From the NCBI RefSeq assembly GCF_000834635.1, contig NZ_JXQV01000002.1:129001-193000 (forward strand): a stretch of 64,000 bases of DNA. The letters are read 5' to 3'. Source of the DNA: Agrobacterium tumefaciens. GTDB taxonomy: Bacteria; Pseudomonadota; Alphaproteobacteria; Rhizobiales; Rhizobiaceae. Positions 36,916 through 44,650 of the stretch are shown in pieces. Both the position numbers and the translations under genes were made by a program. Numbering within the stretch: position 1 is the stretch's first letter; each line of letters starts with the position of its first letter. Below the pieces are notes generated by a model. The model was not told where the DNA came from. It saw only the letters and a program-made list of their open reading frames with translations, and searched no databases.

Positions 36916-37884
36916 TCAGGCGGCGACCGCTCGATCCCCTAGTCGGCCTATAACTCGGATGTAAAAAAGCTCACTGACAAGCTCGACAAGTGTCTGCGTG
37001 ACGATAATCGCTGGAAGAAGCGGCATCGCATTGGGGATCGCAAATGCAAGTGGAAGTACCACCAGTGAATTGCGTGTCCCTGCACTGAAAGCGATAGCGC
37101 GTGCTGCTGGAATATCGAGACGATTCAATCGTGCAATGAACCATCCGATGGCAGGAGCCAGGACGACGAATGCTAGGTAGACCGGGAGTGCCCGCACCGC
37201 TCCTTCCAAAGCAAGACCCAATTGCGGGACGACACCAGCGACGACAACAAACAGAACAAGTGCTGTCGCTGGCACGGGCAGGAGCCCAAGCCCGGCGCTC
37301 AGCCGCGCTGCGCTTGCGTTTCGCCCGGCGATCAGTTGCAAAACACCTGCGCCAATCAGTGGAACCGCAATCAGCCATACGAACGCATGAACGAATGGTC
37401 CCATTTGCACCAGTCCGTGAGCGTCATCACCGAGAAACAATCTGAGATACACAGGCAACAGTGCCATCTGCGCGATCAGCAAGGCAGGAGTTGCCGCTAA
37501 CAGCAACTTCGCGTCGGCTCGCCCCAGGTGAGAGAATGTCACCACGTAGTCGATGCACGGGGTCAACAAGACCAGAAGCACGCCGATGCGAATCATCGGG
37601 TCGGTCGGCAAGAACTGGATTAGGCCAAGCACCAGAACGGGAATTGCCACGAAATTTACCGCCATCAACGTTCCAAGGAAACGAACACGGAGGAACGCTC
37701 GCCCGAGTTCCGCGATAGGAACTTGAAGGAAGGTAACGAAAAGCATGAAGGCAAGCGCTGGGTTAATCGCAGCCTCCAAAACCGTTGCGCTCGGAATTGC
37801 GTAAGCGATGAGACCTGCCGCGACGGCAGTCGCGAAATAGATTTTGATCTGCTGGTTCTCCAGCGTTTCTCGCAAATTATGCAT
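36916..37884 (-). CDS. Arsenic-resistance/bile acid:sodium symporter family transporter
   Basis: A 322-residue membrane protein with about ten helices in the BASS/ACR3 fold. Segments of note: AINPALAFMLFVTFLQVP near residues 40-57, LLVLLTPCIDYVVTFSHLG (the TPCIDYV block with its Cys is typical of Acr3-like arsenite carriers), and AIAFSAGTRNSLVVLPLAFA, the second-half motif. GTG 37893 overlaps the arsR stop as GTGA, but ATG 37884 gives a more usual start. It follows an ArsR-type repressor in a two-gene operon, which supports metalloid efflux; whether arsenite is the substrate is inferred. No arsenate reductase gene is visible nearby. Confidence 0.87.
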   Translation of the reverse strand: MHNLRETLENQQIKIYFATAVAAGLIAYAIPSATVLEAAINPALAFMLFVTFLQVPIAELGRAFLRVRFLGTLMAVNFVAIPVLVLGLIQFLPTDPMIRIGVLLVLLTPCIDYVVTFSHLGRADAKLLLAATPALLIAQMALLPVYLRLFLGDDAHGLVQMGPFVHAFVWLIAVPLIGAGVLQLIAGRNASAARLSAGLGLLPVPATALVLFVVVAGVVPQLGLALEGAVRALPVYLAFVVLAPAIGWFIARLNRLDIPAARAIAFSAGTRNSLVVLPLAFAIPNAMPLLPAIIVTQTLVELVSELFYIRVIGRLGDRAVAA

Positions 37885-37889
37885 GCATC

Positions 37890-38273
37890 TCACTCACAAA
37901 CGAACTGGTTTGGTTCGGCAACTTTCTGCGGACGCCCAGTGCACTTGGCGAATAAAGCGATAGCCCGGTCACAGACTTCACAGTGACCGGAACAGCAATC
38001 CTTCATCAGGAAGGCCACAAGGTCAGACAGTGCGGGAAAGACGGCTGAGTAGATGATGCTCCTGCCATCCCGGCGGCTTTCAATCAGGCCAGCATGCTCA
38101 AGATGGGTGAGGTGGAAGGAGACCCGTGGCGCAGAAGCAGTTGCTAATGCCTCTGTGATCGCACCCGCTGCCATTCCATTTGCCCCTGCCGTAACAAGAA
38201 GCCGAATGATCTTCAGGCGCGTCTCTTGAGCAATTGCGGCGAACCCGCTGAGTGCGTTCTTCTCGTCCATCAT
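37890..38273 (-). CDS. ArsR-family metalloregulator
   Basis: A 127-residue winged-helix repressor: AQETRLKIIRLLVTAG, VSFHLTHLEHAGLIESRRDGRSIIYSA. A Cys cluster CCSGHCEVC after the winged helix (about residues 93-101) plus one later Cys pair-like site could bind As(III) or Sb(III); it is not the classical ELCVCDL site in helix 3, so sensing would use a C-terminal site as in some CgArsR-like relatives. ATG 38273 lies inside a perfect inverted repeat (38271-38300), so the protein probably represses its own operon. It is followed by the Acr3-like carrier with a 7-base overlap or 5-base gap depending on its start. Confidence 0.9.
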   Translation of the reverse strand: MMDEKNALSGFAAIAQETRLKIIRLLVTAGANGMAAGAITEALATASAPRVSFHLTHLEHAGLIESRRDGRSIIYSAVFPALSDLVAFLMKDCCSGHCEVCDRAIALFAKCTGRPQKVAEPNQFVCE

Positions 38274-38300
38274 TTAAACCATTCTGGAAATGTTTAAATG
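38271..38300. promoter_or_regulatory. Candidate ArsR operator overlapping the arsR start
   Basis: CATTTAAAC (38271-38279) and GTTTAAATG (38292-38300) form a perfect 9-bp inverted repeat with a 12-base spacer, the usual ArsR operator geometry. The left arm contains the start codon (CAT on the plus strand), so bound repressor would also cover the translation start. Confidence 0.65.
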
Positions 38301-38347
38301 ATTCTTAGAGGTGAGACGTGGGATGGTCAAGGGAGGGGCGTGAACCG

Positions 38348-38400
38348 CTTAGGGCCGACTGCTGCCTCGACAGTGTTGCGCCAACGGCGGTCACCTAGCT
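38348..38400. repeat. Dispersed repeat, copy A (degenerate)
   Basis: CTTAGGGCCGACTGCTGCCT and the following TGTTGCGCCAACGGCGGTCA align with copies B (39043-39100) and C (39944-40000). Copy A contains the terminal stop codon of the TauE-like gene. The family consensus is about 58 bases and recalls short non-coding repeats found in many proteobacterial genomes. Confidence 0.55.
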
Positions 38401-38973
38401 GTGTCGCCACACTTTGACCGCTGAGATCAGCAGGATCGCGGCAAGGCCTGGCAGCAGGAACGCGTTGGGAACTACGCCAAGTAAAAGGCCGCCGATGAAT
38501 GTACCGACGATTGAGCCCGCTGACATGACCAGCAGGAAGGCCTAGTTGCGACCAAGAACTGAGAAGCTCTGATCGCGGCTGTAACGGGTGAACCCGACCA
38601 GCATCGTAGGTAGACTAACGGCCAAGGACAGACTTCCGGCCAGTTTGATATCTGCCCCAAAAAGAAGGACGAGCGTCGGAATCAACAGCTCGCCACCTGC
38701 CACCCCGAGAAGCGATGCTATGATCCCAATGATGAATGGCACTGTTGCAGCACGGAATGGAAGTGCTGTGGCAACGACAACCAGGCTCATAGCCTTGCTC
38801 AGGATCACTGCCTCAAGGGCAGCAAAATTGAACAGGCCAATCAGGAGCGGCAAACGGAATTCTGCTCCTCCAAGGCCAATCAACCCACCCAGAGCCCCGA
38901 TAATCCCGCCACTCGTAAAGGCCATAGGAAGGTTCTGAGCAGCAGGCGACGAGGAAGGCAGGTTCTGAGACAT
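38395..38973 (-). pseudogene. TauE/SafE-type transporter gene with an internal amber stop
   Basis: The frame from ATG 38973 reads 143 codons of a TauE/SafE (sulfite exporter-like) membrane protein, then TAG at 38544-38542, then continues in the same frame for 48 more codons (AFLLVMSAGSIVGTFIGGLL, ending VWRHS) to a stop at 38395. Both glycine-rich repeat motifs are present: GGIIGALGGLIGLGGAEFRLP and ASLLGVAGGELLIPTLVLLF. So one point mutation has split an otherwise readable gene, unless the stop is read through. Even rejoined, 192 residues is short for the family (about 250). The stretch after the stop is still hydrophobic, so the mutation looks recent. It lies near the metalloid genes and next to dispersed repeats. 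Confidence 0.75.
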
Positions 38974-39398
38974 CGATTATTCCGCTGAAGATATTGATCT
39001 TTATAGCAGATAGCGAAATCCACCAAGATAAACTGGCCAGCCTGTCAGCTTTGGGCCAAATGCAGCCTTGGCGGCAATGCGCCAAAAGCCGACATGGTGA
39101 GGGTTGCTCTCAATCAGGAGCGAGCGACACGGTGCAAGTCATGGTGATCGTGGATCGTTCGCATTACCCGGAATAACGGTTGGTTACCGCATGTGATTCC
39201 ACAGGCTCGCCAAAGCTGTACGACGCGATCACAAGCGACTGCACCTATCGTCACCGGGTCTTTTCCCCTAAGCGGGCGGAGCATTGCAGAAGCCGCCGAC
39301 GCTCTGTCCGCCCGGTTGGCAACTGGGCGGTTGATTCTCTCGGTCGCTCCAGCGAATTAGCTTCGACCTATGCCGTCCCGTTGGCTCTTAAATCAGCT
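38974..39398. repeat. Gap holding dispersed repeat copy B (39043-39100)
   Basis: 425 bases without a gene. TGTCAGCTTTGGGCCAAATG followed by CAGCCTTGGCGGCAATGCGC matches copy C closely in its first 17 bases. The remainder shows only overlapping short open frames with no ribosome site or recognisable product. Confidence 0.6.
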
Positions 39399-39839
39399 TC
39401 AGCTCAAAAAGCTGATAGGAGTCAATTCGTTCCGCAGCGCTTGCCACTCCACAAGCACGGCTACCGTCAGGGCTTTGTTATCGAGGTCATCGTCATGGAA
39501 GCCTGTTAGGGAAACGCCCAGCTTGAGAAAAACTATAAATCCGTAATTTTCGAACGCTTCACCATCTTCAGCCTCCATCACTTTCAAAACTGACAAAGGT
39601 TCGGCTGCGAAAATATCGATACCCTTGAATGTGATGCCTGAAGAATACCGCGTCGCCCCAATGCGATACAAAGCATCGTTGCAAAACGCTAGGTTTAAGT
39701 AATTTTCGAAGTAAATCTCTGTGACATCATCGCGGACAGAGCGGTGCTCCTCCTGATCAATGAAGGCTTTTACCTCACTGATAGTCATTCCGAACTTCAG
39801 ATTTCCGAGTCCCTGACCGGGGTGGATTTCTAACGTCAT
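39399..39839 (-). CDS. Hypothetical small soluble protein
   Basis: A 146-residue protein with a well-placed AAGGAAC 6 bases before ATG 39839, so a real gene. The opening IHPGQGLGNLKFGMTISEV resembles the start of a group of small proteins (GxGxxxFGMSxxEV) often annotated hypothetical and sometimes found as immunity proteins near polymorphic toxins. The rest alternates beta strands and turns: AFCNDALYRIGATRYSSGIT, FENYGFIVFLKLGVSLTGF. No signal peptide or membrane segment. It is bracketed by repeat copies B and C. No toxin gene is visible next to it. Function unknown. Confidence 0.65.
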   Translation of the reverse strand: MTLEIHPGQGLGNLKFGMTISEVKAFIDQEEHRSVRDDVTEIYFENYLNLAFCNDALYRIGATRYSSGITFKGIDIFAAEPLSVLKVMEAEDGEAFENYGFIVFLKLGVSLTGFHDDDLDNKALTVAVLVEWQALRNELTPISFLS

Positions 39840-39943
39840 ATCTGTTCCTTATGATACTGGTGCGTCGAAGCGGCTAGGTTTCGTGGTGAATAACTTTGAG
39901 CAGTTTGTCGCGGTTTTAACGCCAGATTATCTTTGAACACACT

Positions 39944-40000
39944 TGTCAGCTTTGGGCCAACTGCTGCTTGGCAGCGTTGCGCGAACAGCGGTCATCTGGC
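39944..40000. repeat. Dispersed repeat, copy C
   Basis: TGTCAGCTTTGGGCCAACTG then CTGCTTGGCAGCGTTGCGCG and AACAGCGGTCATCTGG: the best-preserved of three copies. It lies between the 146-residue gene and the small membrane protein gene. Confidence 0.6.
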
Positions 40001-40011
40001 GAGCTGACGGT

Positions 40012-40167
40012 TTAACGGTCTCTAGCGATTGATCTACAGACGAGGATGAGAATGGGCATGCCCAGCATAATCAAGCTCCAGGGGAAGAGCGCGATTATGA
40101 AACCGAAAAGGCTTCCGACAAACGCGATGGAAGCAATGATGACTAGATATGGGACTGCCCACCGCAT
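40012..40167 (-). CDS. Small membrane protein, 51 residues
   Basis: An ATG directly follows the TAG stop of the 116-residue gene upstream (TAGATG), and the frame gives 51 residues that are mostly hydrophobic: YLVIIASIAFVGSLFGFIIA, then LIMLGMPILILV, ending CRSIARDR. Two closely spaced membrane segments with a positive C-terminus predict a small inner-membrane protein. It is too short for common gene finders. Direct abutment with the upstream gene suggests coupled translation. I do not recognise the family. Confidence 0.6.
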   Translation of the reverse strand: MRWAVPYLVIIASIAFVGSLFGFIIALFPWSLIMLGMPILILVCRSIARDR

Positions 40168-40518
40168 CTAACGTTCAGCCCACGACTTGAGAACAAGAGG
40201 ATCTGACAGCTCTTGGCCAGGCCAAAGCTGCACGAGGTACTGGTCGCGTCCGTCAAGGCCGTCTTCGCTGATCGTATCCAAGCCCGACGTGTTCACTCGA
40301 ATACCAAGGGGTCCAGCTTTCACCGAGAACTTTTGTGCCGTCGGCTCATAGTCTGTCATGCCAGCCAAGACAAGAACTCCGGAGGGGCAGTTGAAACCGC
40401 CCTCCACCACAAGCTGATACCGCTCGATCTGTAATCGAGGTCGCACATCATACCATTCCACGATGACCGGCACAGTCATGTTGCGTGCGGTGTGTACAAC
40501 GGCGGCGTGTGGACCCAT
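40168..40518 (-). CDS. Hypothetical protein with an Ig-like/beta pattern
   Basis: A 116-residue protein I do not recognise. It reads as a run of beta strands: MTVPVIVEWYDVRPRLQIER, YQLVVEGGFNCPSGVLVLAG, FSVKAGPLGIRVNTSGLD, DQYLVQLWPGQ. This pattern resembles small proteins of immunity type that fold as a beta-sandwich. Two starts are possible, 40518 and 40479; neither has a strong ribosome site. No signal peptide. It is coupled to the small membrane protein gene that follows. Function unknown. Confidence 0.55.
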   Translation of the reverse strand: MGPHAAVVHTARNMTVPVIVEWYDVRPRLQIERYQLVVEGGFNCPSGVLVLAGMTDYEPTAQKFSVKAGPLGIRVNTSGLDTISEDGLDGRDQYLVQLWPGQELSDPLVLKSWAER

Positions 40519-40569
40519 TAACAGGCGAGCGGAGTTCGGGCTTCCATAGCGACGATCTGTTGCCCAACC

Positions 40570-40848
40570 TTATTTGTTGATGGCATCTTTAAGCGCCTTA
40601 GCAGGGGTGAAAGTGAGCTTTCTAGCGGCGGCGACCTTGATCGTCGCGCCAGTCGCGGGATTCCGAGCCTCGCGCTCTGGTGTTGCTTTAACTTTAAACT
40701 TGCCGAAGCCGGGCAAACTTGTTTCGTTACCGGCAACGGCTGCTTCGCTAATCGAGGAAATCACGGCCTCAACGATCGTTTTGGCCCGCGCTTTGGTGAG
40801 ATTGTGATCGGCGGCAATCTTGTCCGCAATTTCGTTCGTTGTGGTCAC
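40570..40848 (-). CDS. HU-family DNA-binding protein
   Basis: A 92-residue histone-like protein. It has the HU/IHF opening MTTTNEIADKIAADHNLTKA, the dimer helix AKTIVEAVISSISEAAV, SLPGFGKFKVKATPEREARNPATG with the DNA-intercalating Arg-Asn-Pro arm, and the KLTFTPAKALKDAIN end. The start is GTG at 40848 with GAGGGAA upstream. It is a full-length member and likely an accessory HU copy that compacts or bends DNA. It stands alone between unrelated small genes. Confidence 0.93.
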   Translation of the reverse strand: MTTTNEIADKIAADHNLTKARAKTIVEAVISSISEAAVAGNETSLPGFGKFKVKATPEREARNPATGATIKVAAARKLTFTPAKALKDAINK

Positions 40849-41017
40849 TGTTCAATTCCCTCGTTAAACTCGAAAATTCCTCTCATAGTTTTGCGCGGCT
40901 GTCATCCTTGAGCTGGTTTGCAATGGCATTAGGATCCGCGTTTCTACAAGTTGTCCTCATCGACACGAAGCTGCGAAACAGCCAAACGCGCAATAAAATC
41001 GAATTCGCCGATGCAAA

Positions 41018-41416
41018 TCAGGAGAGGAGTTGTGCGGCCTGCCCTTGCTGCATCACCAATTCGACCGCCTGTTTATCGAACGAGACGAAGGTTTCGCCGC
41101 CGAGCCAATTGCCTTCATAGGCCATGATGCCGTCCGCAAAATCGCCGCCCGCTTCGAGGATCGCAAGCCCCGCTTCAACAGCGGGCCTGTTCATCACGAC
41201 ATTTCCTGCATCCAGCAAATCGCGGATGGTCACCGCTACGTCTTCCTTCGACAGTTTCGCCCCCCGACGCAATATCCAAACCAACTCGCACAGGCAGGGC
41301 AAAGAAACTGCGATCAGCGAAGCCTCTTTCAAGAGTGTGCTTGCGGCGCGGCCTTGATTTGCATCGTCCTGTAAGACAGCGCGAGCCAGCACGTTCGTAT
41401 CGGCCGAAATTTTCAT
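41018..41416 (-). CDS. PIN-domain toxin (VapC-like ribonuclease)
   Basis: A 132-residue PIN-domain protein. The first strand MKISADTNVLARAVLQDD holds the first catalytic Asp; LPCLCELVWIL holds the conserved Glu; the later GGDFADGIMAYEG holds the acidic pair, and ETFVSFDKQAVEL closes the domain. These acidic residues bind Mg and cleave RNA in VapC toxins. The ATG at 41416 overlaps the antitoxin stop as ATGA, which fixes the start. Together they form a type II toxin-antitoxin operon. Confidence 0.9.
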   Translation of the reverse strand: MKISADTNVLARAVLQDDANQGRAASTLLKEASLIAVSLPCLCELVWILRRGAKLSKEDVAVTIRDLLDAGNVVMNRPAVEAGLAILEAGGDFADGIMAYEGNWLGGETFVSFDKQAVELVMQQGQAAQLLS

Positions 41417-41664
41417 TCCTCGCCCGCCCACCCAGAGGCGGCAATCTCGTTCATTTCCTCAATCGTCATCGGCTTCTTGACTTTGGATGCGTGCCTGCCA
41501 ATGAAGCTGTCAATCGTGCCGACAGGTTTTGCGGCCTTCACCCGAAGCTCGCCACCCGGTAGCTTGTCGAAGTCGATCCGCTCACCTGGCTTGATACCGA
41601 GATGCTGCAGGAGATCTCGCTTTAGCGTGACCTGCCCTTTCATTGTTACCGCCAATGAAGTCAT
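41413..41664 (-). CDS. AbrB/SpoVT-type antitoxin
   Basis: An 83-residue antitoxin with the swapped-hairpin AbrB fold: MTSLAVTMKGQVTLKRDLLQ, HLGIKPGERIDFDKLPGGEL. The C-terminal tail PMTIEEMNEIAASGWAG would wrap the PIN toxin. ATG 41664 has AAGGA 6-7 bases before it; 19 further codons upstream in the open frame have no AbrB features. It probably binds its own promoter region and represses the pair. Confidence 0.88.
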   Translation of the reverse strand: MTSLAVTMKGQVTLKRDLLQHLGIKPGERIDFDKLPGGELRVKAAKPVGTIDSFIGRHASKVKKPMTIEEMNEIAASGWAGEE

Positions 41665-41752
41665 AGGAGTTCCTTTCGCTGACCAGATCACTATAGTAAT
41701 TGAATTTTTCATTACAAACAAGTTTCATGATCTACGGTGCTTGGCTTGTTTC

Positions 41753-41986
41753 TCAGTTTTGCTCCTGAATGTCAGAGATGCGGCAGCGCTTGCAAGCCGG
41801 ACTGGGGAGAAGAGGCATCAAGTCGCGCCTTCTTAGAATGTGCGACTTGCCGCAAAGATCCAGCACTGGACCGTGCAGGAAATCATTCGTCAAAAAAGTT
41901 TTGGCACATCCGCCGGACTGGTGCGGCGAGTATAGTGGCGCTCTAAAGCCTCCTGTGCGCCCGGAACCGAGCGAATGCTTCGCCAC
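41753..41986 (-). CDS. Possible small Cys-containing protein
   Basis: A 77-residue frame beginning with GTG 7 bases after the stop of the 466-residue gene. It reads GGCAKTFLTNDFLHGPVLDL, CGKSHILRRRDLMPLLP and ends CKRCRISDIQEQN. The Cys spacing could bind a metal, and the short gap suggests an operon tail. No family is recognised, the start site is poor, and it may be chance. Confidence 0.3.
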   Translation of the reverse strand: MAKHSLGSGRTGGFRAPLYSPHQSGGCAKTFLTNDFLHGPVLDLCGKSHILRRRDLMPLLPSPACKRCRISDIQEQN

Positions 41987-41992
41987 CTCCGA

Positions 41993-43393
41993 CTACACTC
42001 CGGACCATTTCCACTCAGCCGCCGAGACTTTGATCTCCCCGGAAGCAAGATGCTTGCTCATCTCTGACCAGAGGGTGTCTCCCGTAAAGCTCGTTAGATC
42101 ACCGCTTGCTTCGAATAATGGCAGCGAGCCGTAATCTTCTATGAGTGCTGAAATACCTCCAGAGCCATTGATGTCATGGAATGGATCACCGGCGCTGGGC
42201 CGCAACACCCGATGTCCCCACATCCCTGGGTAATCATCCTGCCGTAGATCGTTGAGAAGATCACCATCACCAGATCGTTCGGCACAGAGAGCGGCAAGGT
42301 ATCTCAGAAGGGGTAGGTAAACCGGCTGCCTACACCCACCAAGCGCTCTGATACCGGGCACGATCGATAGAACAAGGAACGCGAGGAAGAGGGTGGGGAG
42401 GAGCTTACGGTCTCGGATTGCGCTTGCGATGCTATCAGGAGCGAATTTCACCATGACGTCTGAAGATGCCACGCCCCTAAGATATCCTCCATCGAGCACG
42501 ACCGGCAGCACCTTTTCGGGTCCGACGTACCAAAAGTAGTCAGTTGTCCTGCGCACCCACCCACGCCAAAGTCCTGCGTTAAGCCGATCAATCCCGTTCG
42601 GCAAAAGCGCTGCGTGTCTTTCAGCGACGAAAAATTCATACAGCCAGGAAGTCGGATCTTCGAGGTGCTCAGCGATCAGACCGGCAACGTCAAAATCGTC
42701 GAGTTGAAGCAGGTTTACTGAACGACCGAAATGCGAACTCCAGAGCTTTTTATTGGCAGCCTTGATCGCTTCAGACGCAGAAGGAAACAGGGTAGGGGGC
42801 AATTCTTCAAGTAAGCGCTTGGCGGCGTTGTTTGGCGTCTCAACCCCAGCTGAATTGGAAAGTAAAAAACGATAGGTGCCATTAAAACAGCAGATGCTGC
42901 GCCCATCCATTTGGCTACGCGGCAAGCCGAAAAGATTTAGCGGCTCCCCCTCCAGCCTTAGCCAGCCCGGGCCCTTCTTTGCGGACTCTTTAAACGACAT
43001 GGTAGATCCGGCATAGGTGACGTGCCACCGTCGTCCGCTCGACTGCAATCCCATCAGGCTGAAAAGATGGGTGTAAAAAGCGTCTGGCTCGAAGAGCAAA
43101 AGGGTGTGTGGGCCCGTCTGCAGGACAGGGGAAGCGGTCAACTCAAAGCTGGCACTTCTGGCATCATCAAGACCAAAACCTGCCTTTTGCGCAACCCGCT
43201 CCACCATGGATCGAACCAGCAGCATCGCTTGGCCTCGGGCAACACTCGAAGCCGGTTGCCGCTGGAGATCGTAAGCCGCAACGGCGTAGTCCTTCAACGG
43301 CTTTTGCCAGTATGGCTCGATCGGCGGCATCAGTATAGTCAATGCGCGTCGAATGTCGTCAGGACTGCAATTGTGAGGAGGTGTCGGAGACAT
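41993..43393 (-). CDS. Unrecognised 466-residue protein
   Basis: A long soluble-looking protein that I cannot place in a family. It has no signal peptide. Landmarks are LRLEGEPLNLFGLPRSQMDG near residues 145-165, LLEELPPTLFPSASEAIKAA, LLQLDDFDVAGLIAEHLEDP, the hydrophobic stretch LLPTLFLAFLVLSIVPGIRA (about 343-362) that could be one membrane helix or a buried core helix, and WGHRVLRPSAGDPFHDINGS near the C-terminus. GGAAG precedes ATG 43393, and the gap to the methyltransferase-like gene upstream is 12 bases, so both are one operon. A nearby LuxR-type regulator suggests a density-controlled biosynthetic unit, as inference. Confidence 0.75.
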   Translation of the reverse strand: MSPTPPHNCSPDDIRRALTILMPPIEPYWQKPLKDYAVAAYDLQRQPASSVARGQAMLLVRSMVERVAQKAGFGLDDARSASFELTASPVLQTGPHTLLLFEPDAFYTHLFSLMGLQSSGRRWHVTYAGSTMSFKESAKKGPGWLRLEGEPLNLFGLPRSQMDGRSICCFNGTYRFLLSNSAGVETPNNAAKRLLEELPPTLFPSASEAIKAANKKLWSSHFGRSVNLLQLDDFDVAGLIAEHLEDPTSWLYEFFVAERHAALLPNGIDRLNAGLWRGWVRRTTDYFWYVGPEKVLPVVLDGGYLRGVASSDVMVKFAPDSIASAIRDRKLLPTLFLAFLVLSIVPGIRALGGCRQPVYLPLLRYLAALCAERSGDGDLLNDLRQDDYPGMWGHRVLRPSAGDPFHDINGSGGISALIEDYGSLPLFEASGDLTSFTGDTLWSEMSKHLASGEIKVSAAEWKWSGV

Positions 43394-43405
43394 GACACTT
43401 CCGAT

Positions 43406-44473
43406 TCACGAGGCGAGAGGTCGGGGCAGGGCCTCGGCTATCGAATGGGGAGATCGCCATTTCAGTGCCGTTCCGAGGGGTTGCGCCTCAGTCTCGTTCA
43501 GCACAACAGGCAAAACATGATGACAATACGCCGGGGGAATAGCAGGCTGGATCATGAGAGAAGTAAAATCAAGGATTACCTGGCGCGCATTGGACGAAAC
43601 GATCGTGTAGAAATTTCCGCTGTTCCAGAGTGCAACCGAGTAGCGAAAGAAGGCACCGAGCGCCGCAGCTGTCGTCTCCAGATCGACCTGCAGATTGTCC
43701 ATTGTATTGAGGACTTCATCTCTTTTGTCTAAGATTCTCGCAGGCGAGAAATACCTGGATTTGAATAGGTCGTCCTTCTGCCGTTCGCGTTCTTGATAGA
43801 GCTCGACATCGCGATTAGCGAGCTTCTGTATCTGGACGAGGAGACCACCAGGCCGCAGGCGCGGGGTTATAAAATCGAGTTGGGTTAGACGGTCACGATC
43901 GTACATCTGAAAGGTGGTATCCTCCATGAGGATGTCGAACCCGTCGCGGAACTGCTGCAGTTGCGGTTCGGCAGCGTATCGTTCATCATCAAGTTCGAAG
44001 AACGGTCCATGAAAAAAATGTGCATGCGGGCTGCTACGTTTTGCGTAGAATGCTGTTCGGTTGGCTTCGGTCGGGCTACAGCACAACGTCTCGATGCGAC
44101 CACCCCCAAGCGTCGCGAGCGTGCGGGCAAGGCAGCCCGTGCCGGTGCCAAGAGTATAAATGTTAGTCGGCGCTCGCGTCCTGGCCCAATTTCGTAAGCC
44201 GAACGTTAAAAGTGACGATCCGATCCGACATTCCTCTTCCAACCGATAGGGGATGCTTGCGAAGTAGTGTTTGTCGAACGGGCCCCACAAGCTGCGGTGA
44301 GTGTCGGAAAAGACGGCGCATTCGAAATCAAGGTCCAGAAGTCCCAGGTCGACGGTTGGCACAGCGCGATCAGGAGCACCCCCCAATCCGCTTGCTGTCC
44401 GCTCGAAAAATTCAGCAAGCGACGTCAGCCGCGGTGCACTTCTCCACTGCTCGATAACATGCATGTCAACCAT
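43406..44473 (-). CDS. Methyltransferase-like protein (Rossmann fold)
   Basis: A 355-residue protein. Residues about 104-120 read NIYTLGTGTGCLARTLA, a plausible S-adenosylmethionine-binding motif I with Gly-rich loop, followed by IETLCCSPTEANRTAFYAK as strand 2 and FDILMEDTTFQMYD as motif II. PRLRPGGLLVQIQKLANRD fits the post-motif strand. The N-terminal 90 residues and the C-terminal 110 residues are not recognised. Motif I ends in Gly-Cys rather than a second Gly-x-Gly, so activity is not certain. AAGGAA precedes ATG 44473. It is first in an operon with the 466-residue protein and lies downstream of an orphan LuxR gene on the same strand. Confidence 0.65.
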   Translation of the reverse strand: MVDMHVIEQWRSAPRLTSLAEFFERTASGLGGAPDRAVPTVDLGLLDLDFECAVFSDTHRSLWGPFDKHYFASIPYRLEEECRIGSSLLTFGLRNWARTRAPTNIYTLGTGTGCLARTLATLGGGRIETLCCSPTEANRTAFYAKRSSPHAHFFHGPFFELDDERYAAEPQLQQFRDGFDILMEDTTFQMYDRDRLTQLDFITPRLRPGGLLVQIQKLANRDVELYQERERQKDDLFKSRYFSPARILDKRDEVLNTMDNLQVDLETTAAALGAFFRYSVALWNSGNFYTIVSSNARQVILDFTSLMIQPAIPPAYCHHVLPVVLNETEAQPLGTALKWRSPHSIAEALPRPLAS

Positions 44474-44650
44474 GAGATGTTCCTTTTCGTCTGCGTGGCA
44501 CGAAGCCCTTGTGGAAGGCTAAACATGTGGCACTACACCGCGACGTCCTACTTGCCGCCAGACTATGATCCGATCCCACGCAGCAGGTAGCAATCTATCG
44601 ATTTCACTAGGTTGACGGGAGGCTCGCAGGGATTAGCGCTGTGTCTCTCG

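Noticed and set aside
44474-44650. Possible lux box upstream of the methyltransferase-like gene
   Set aside because: No convincing 18-20 base palindrome of lux/tra-box form could be found by eye in this stretch or before the LuxR gene.
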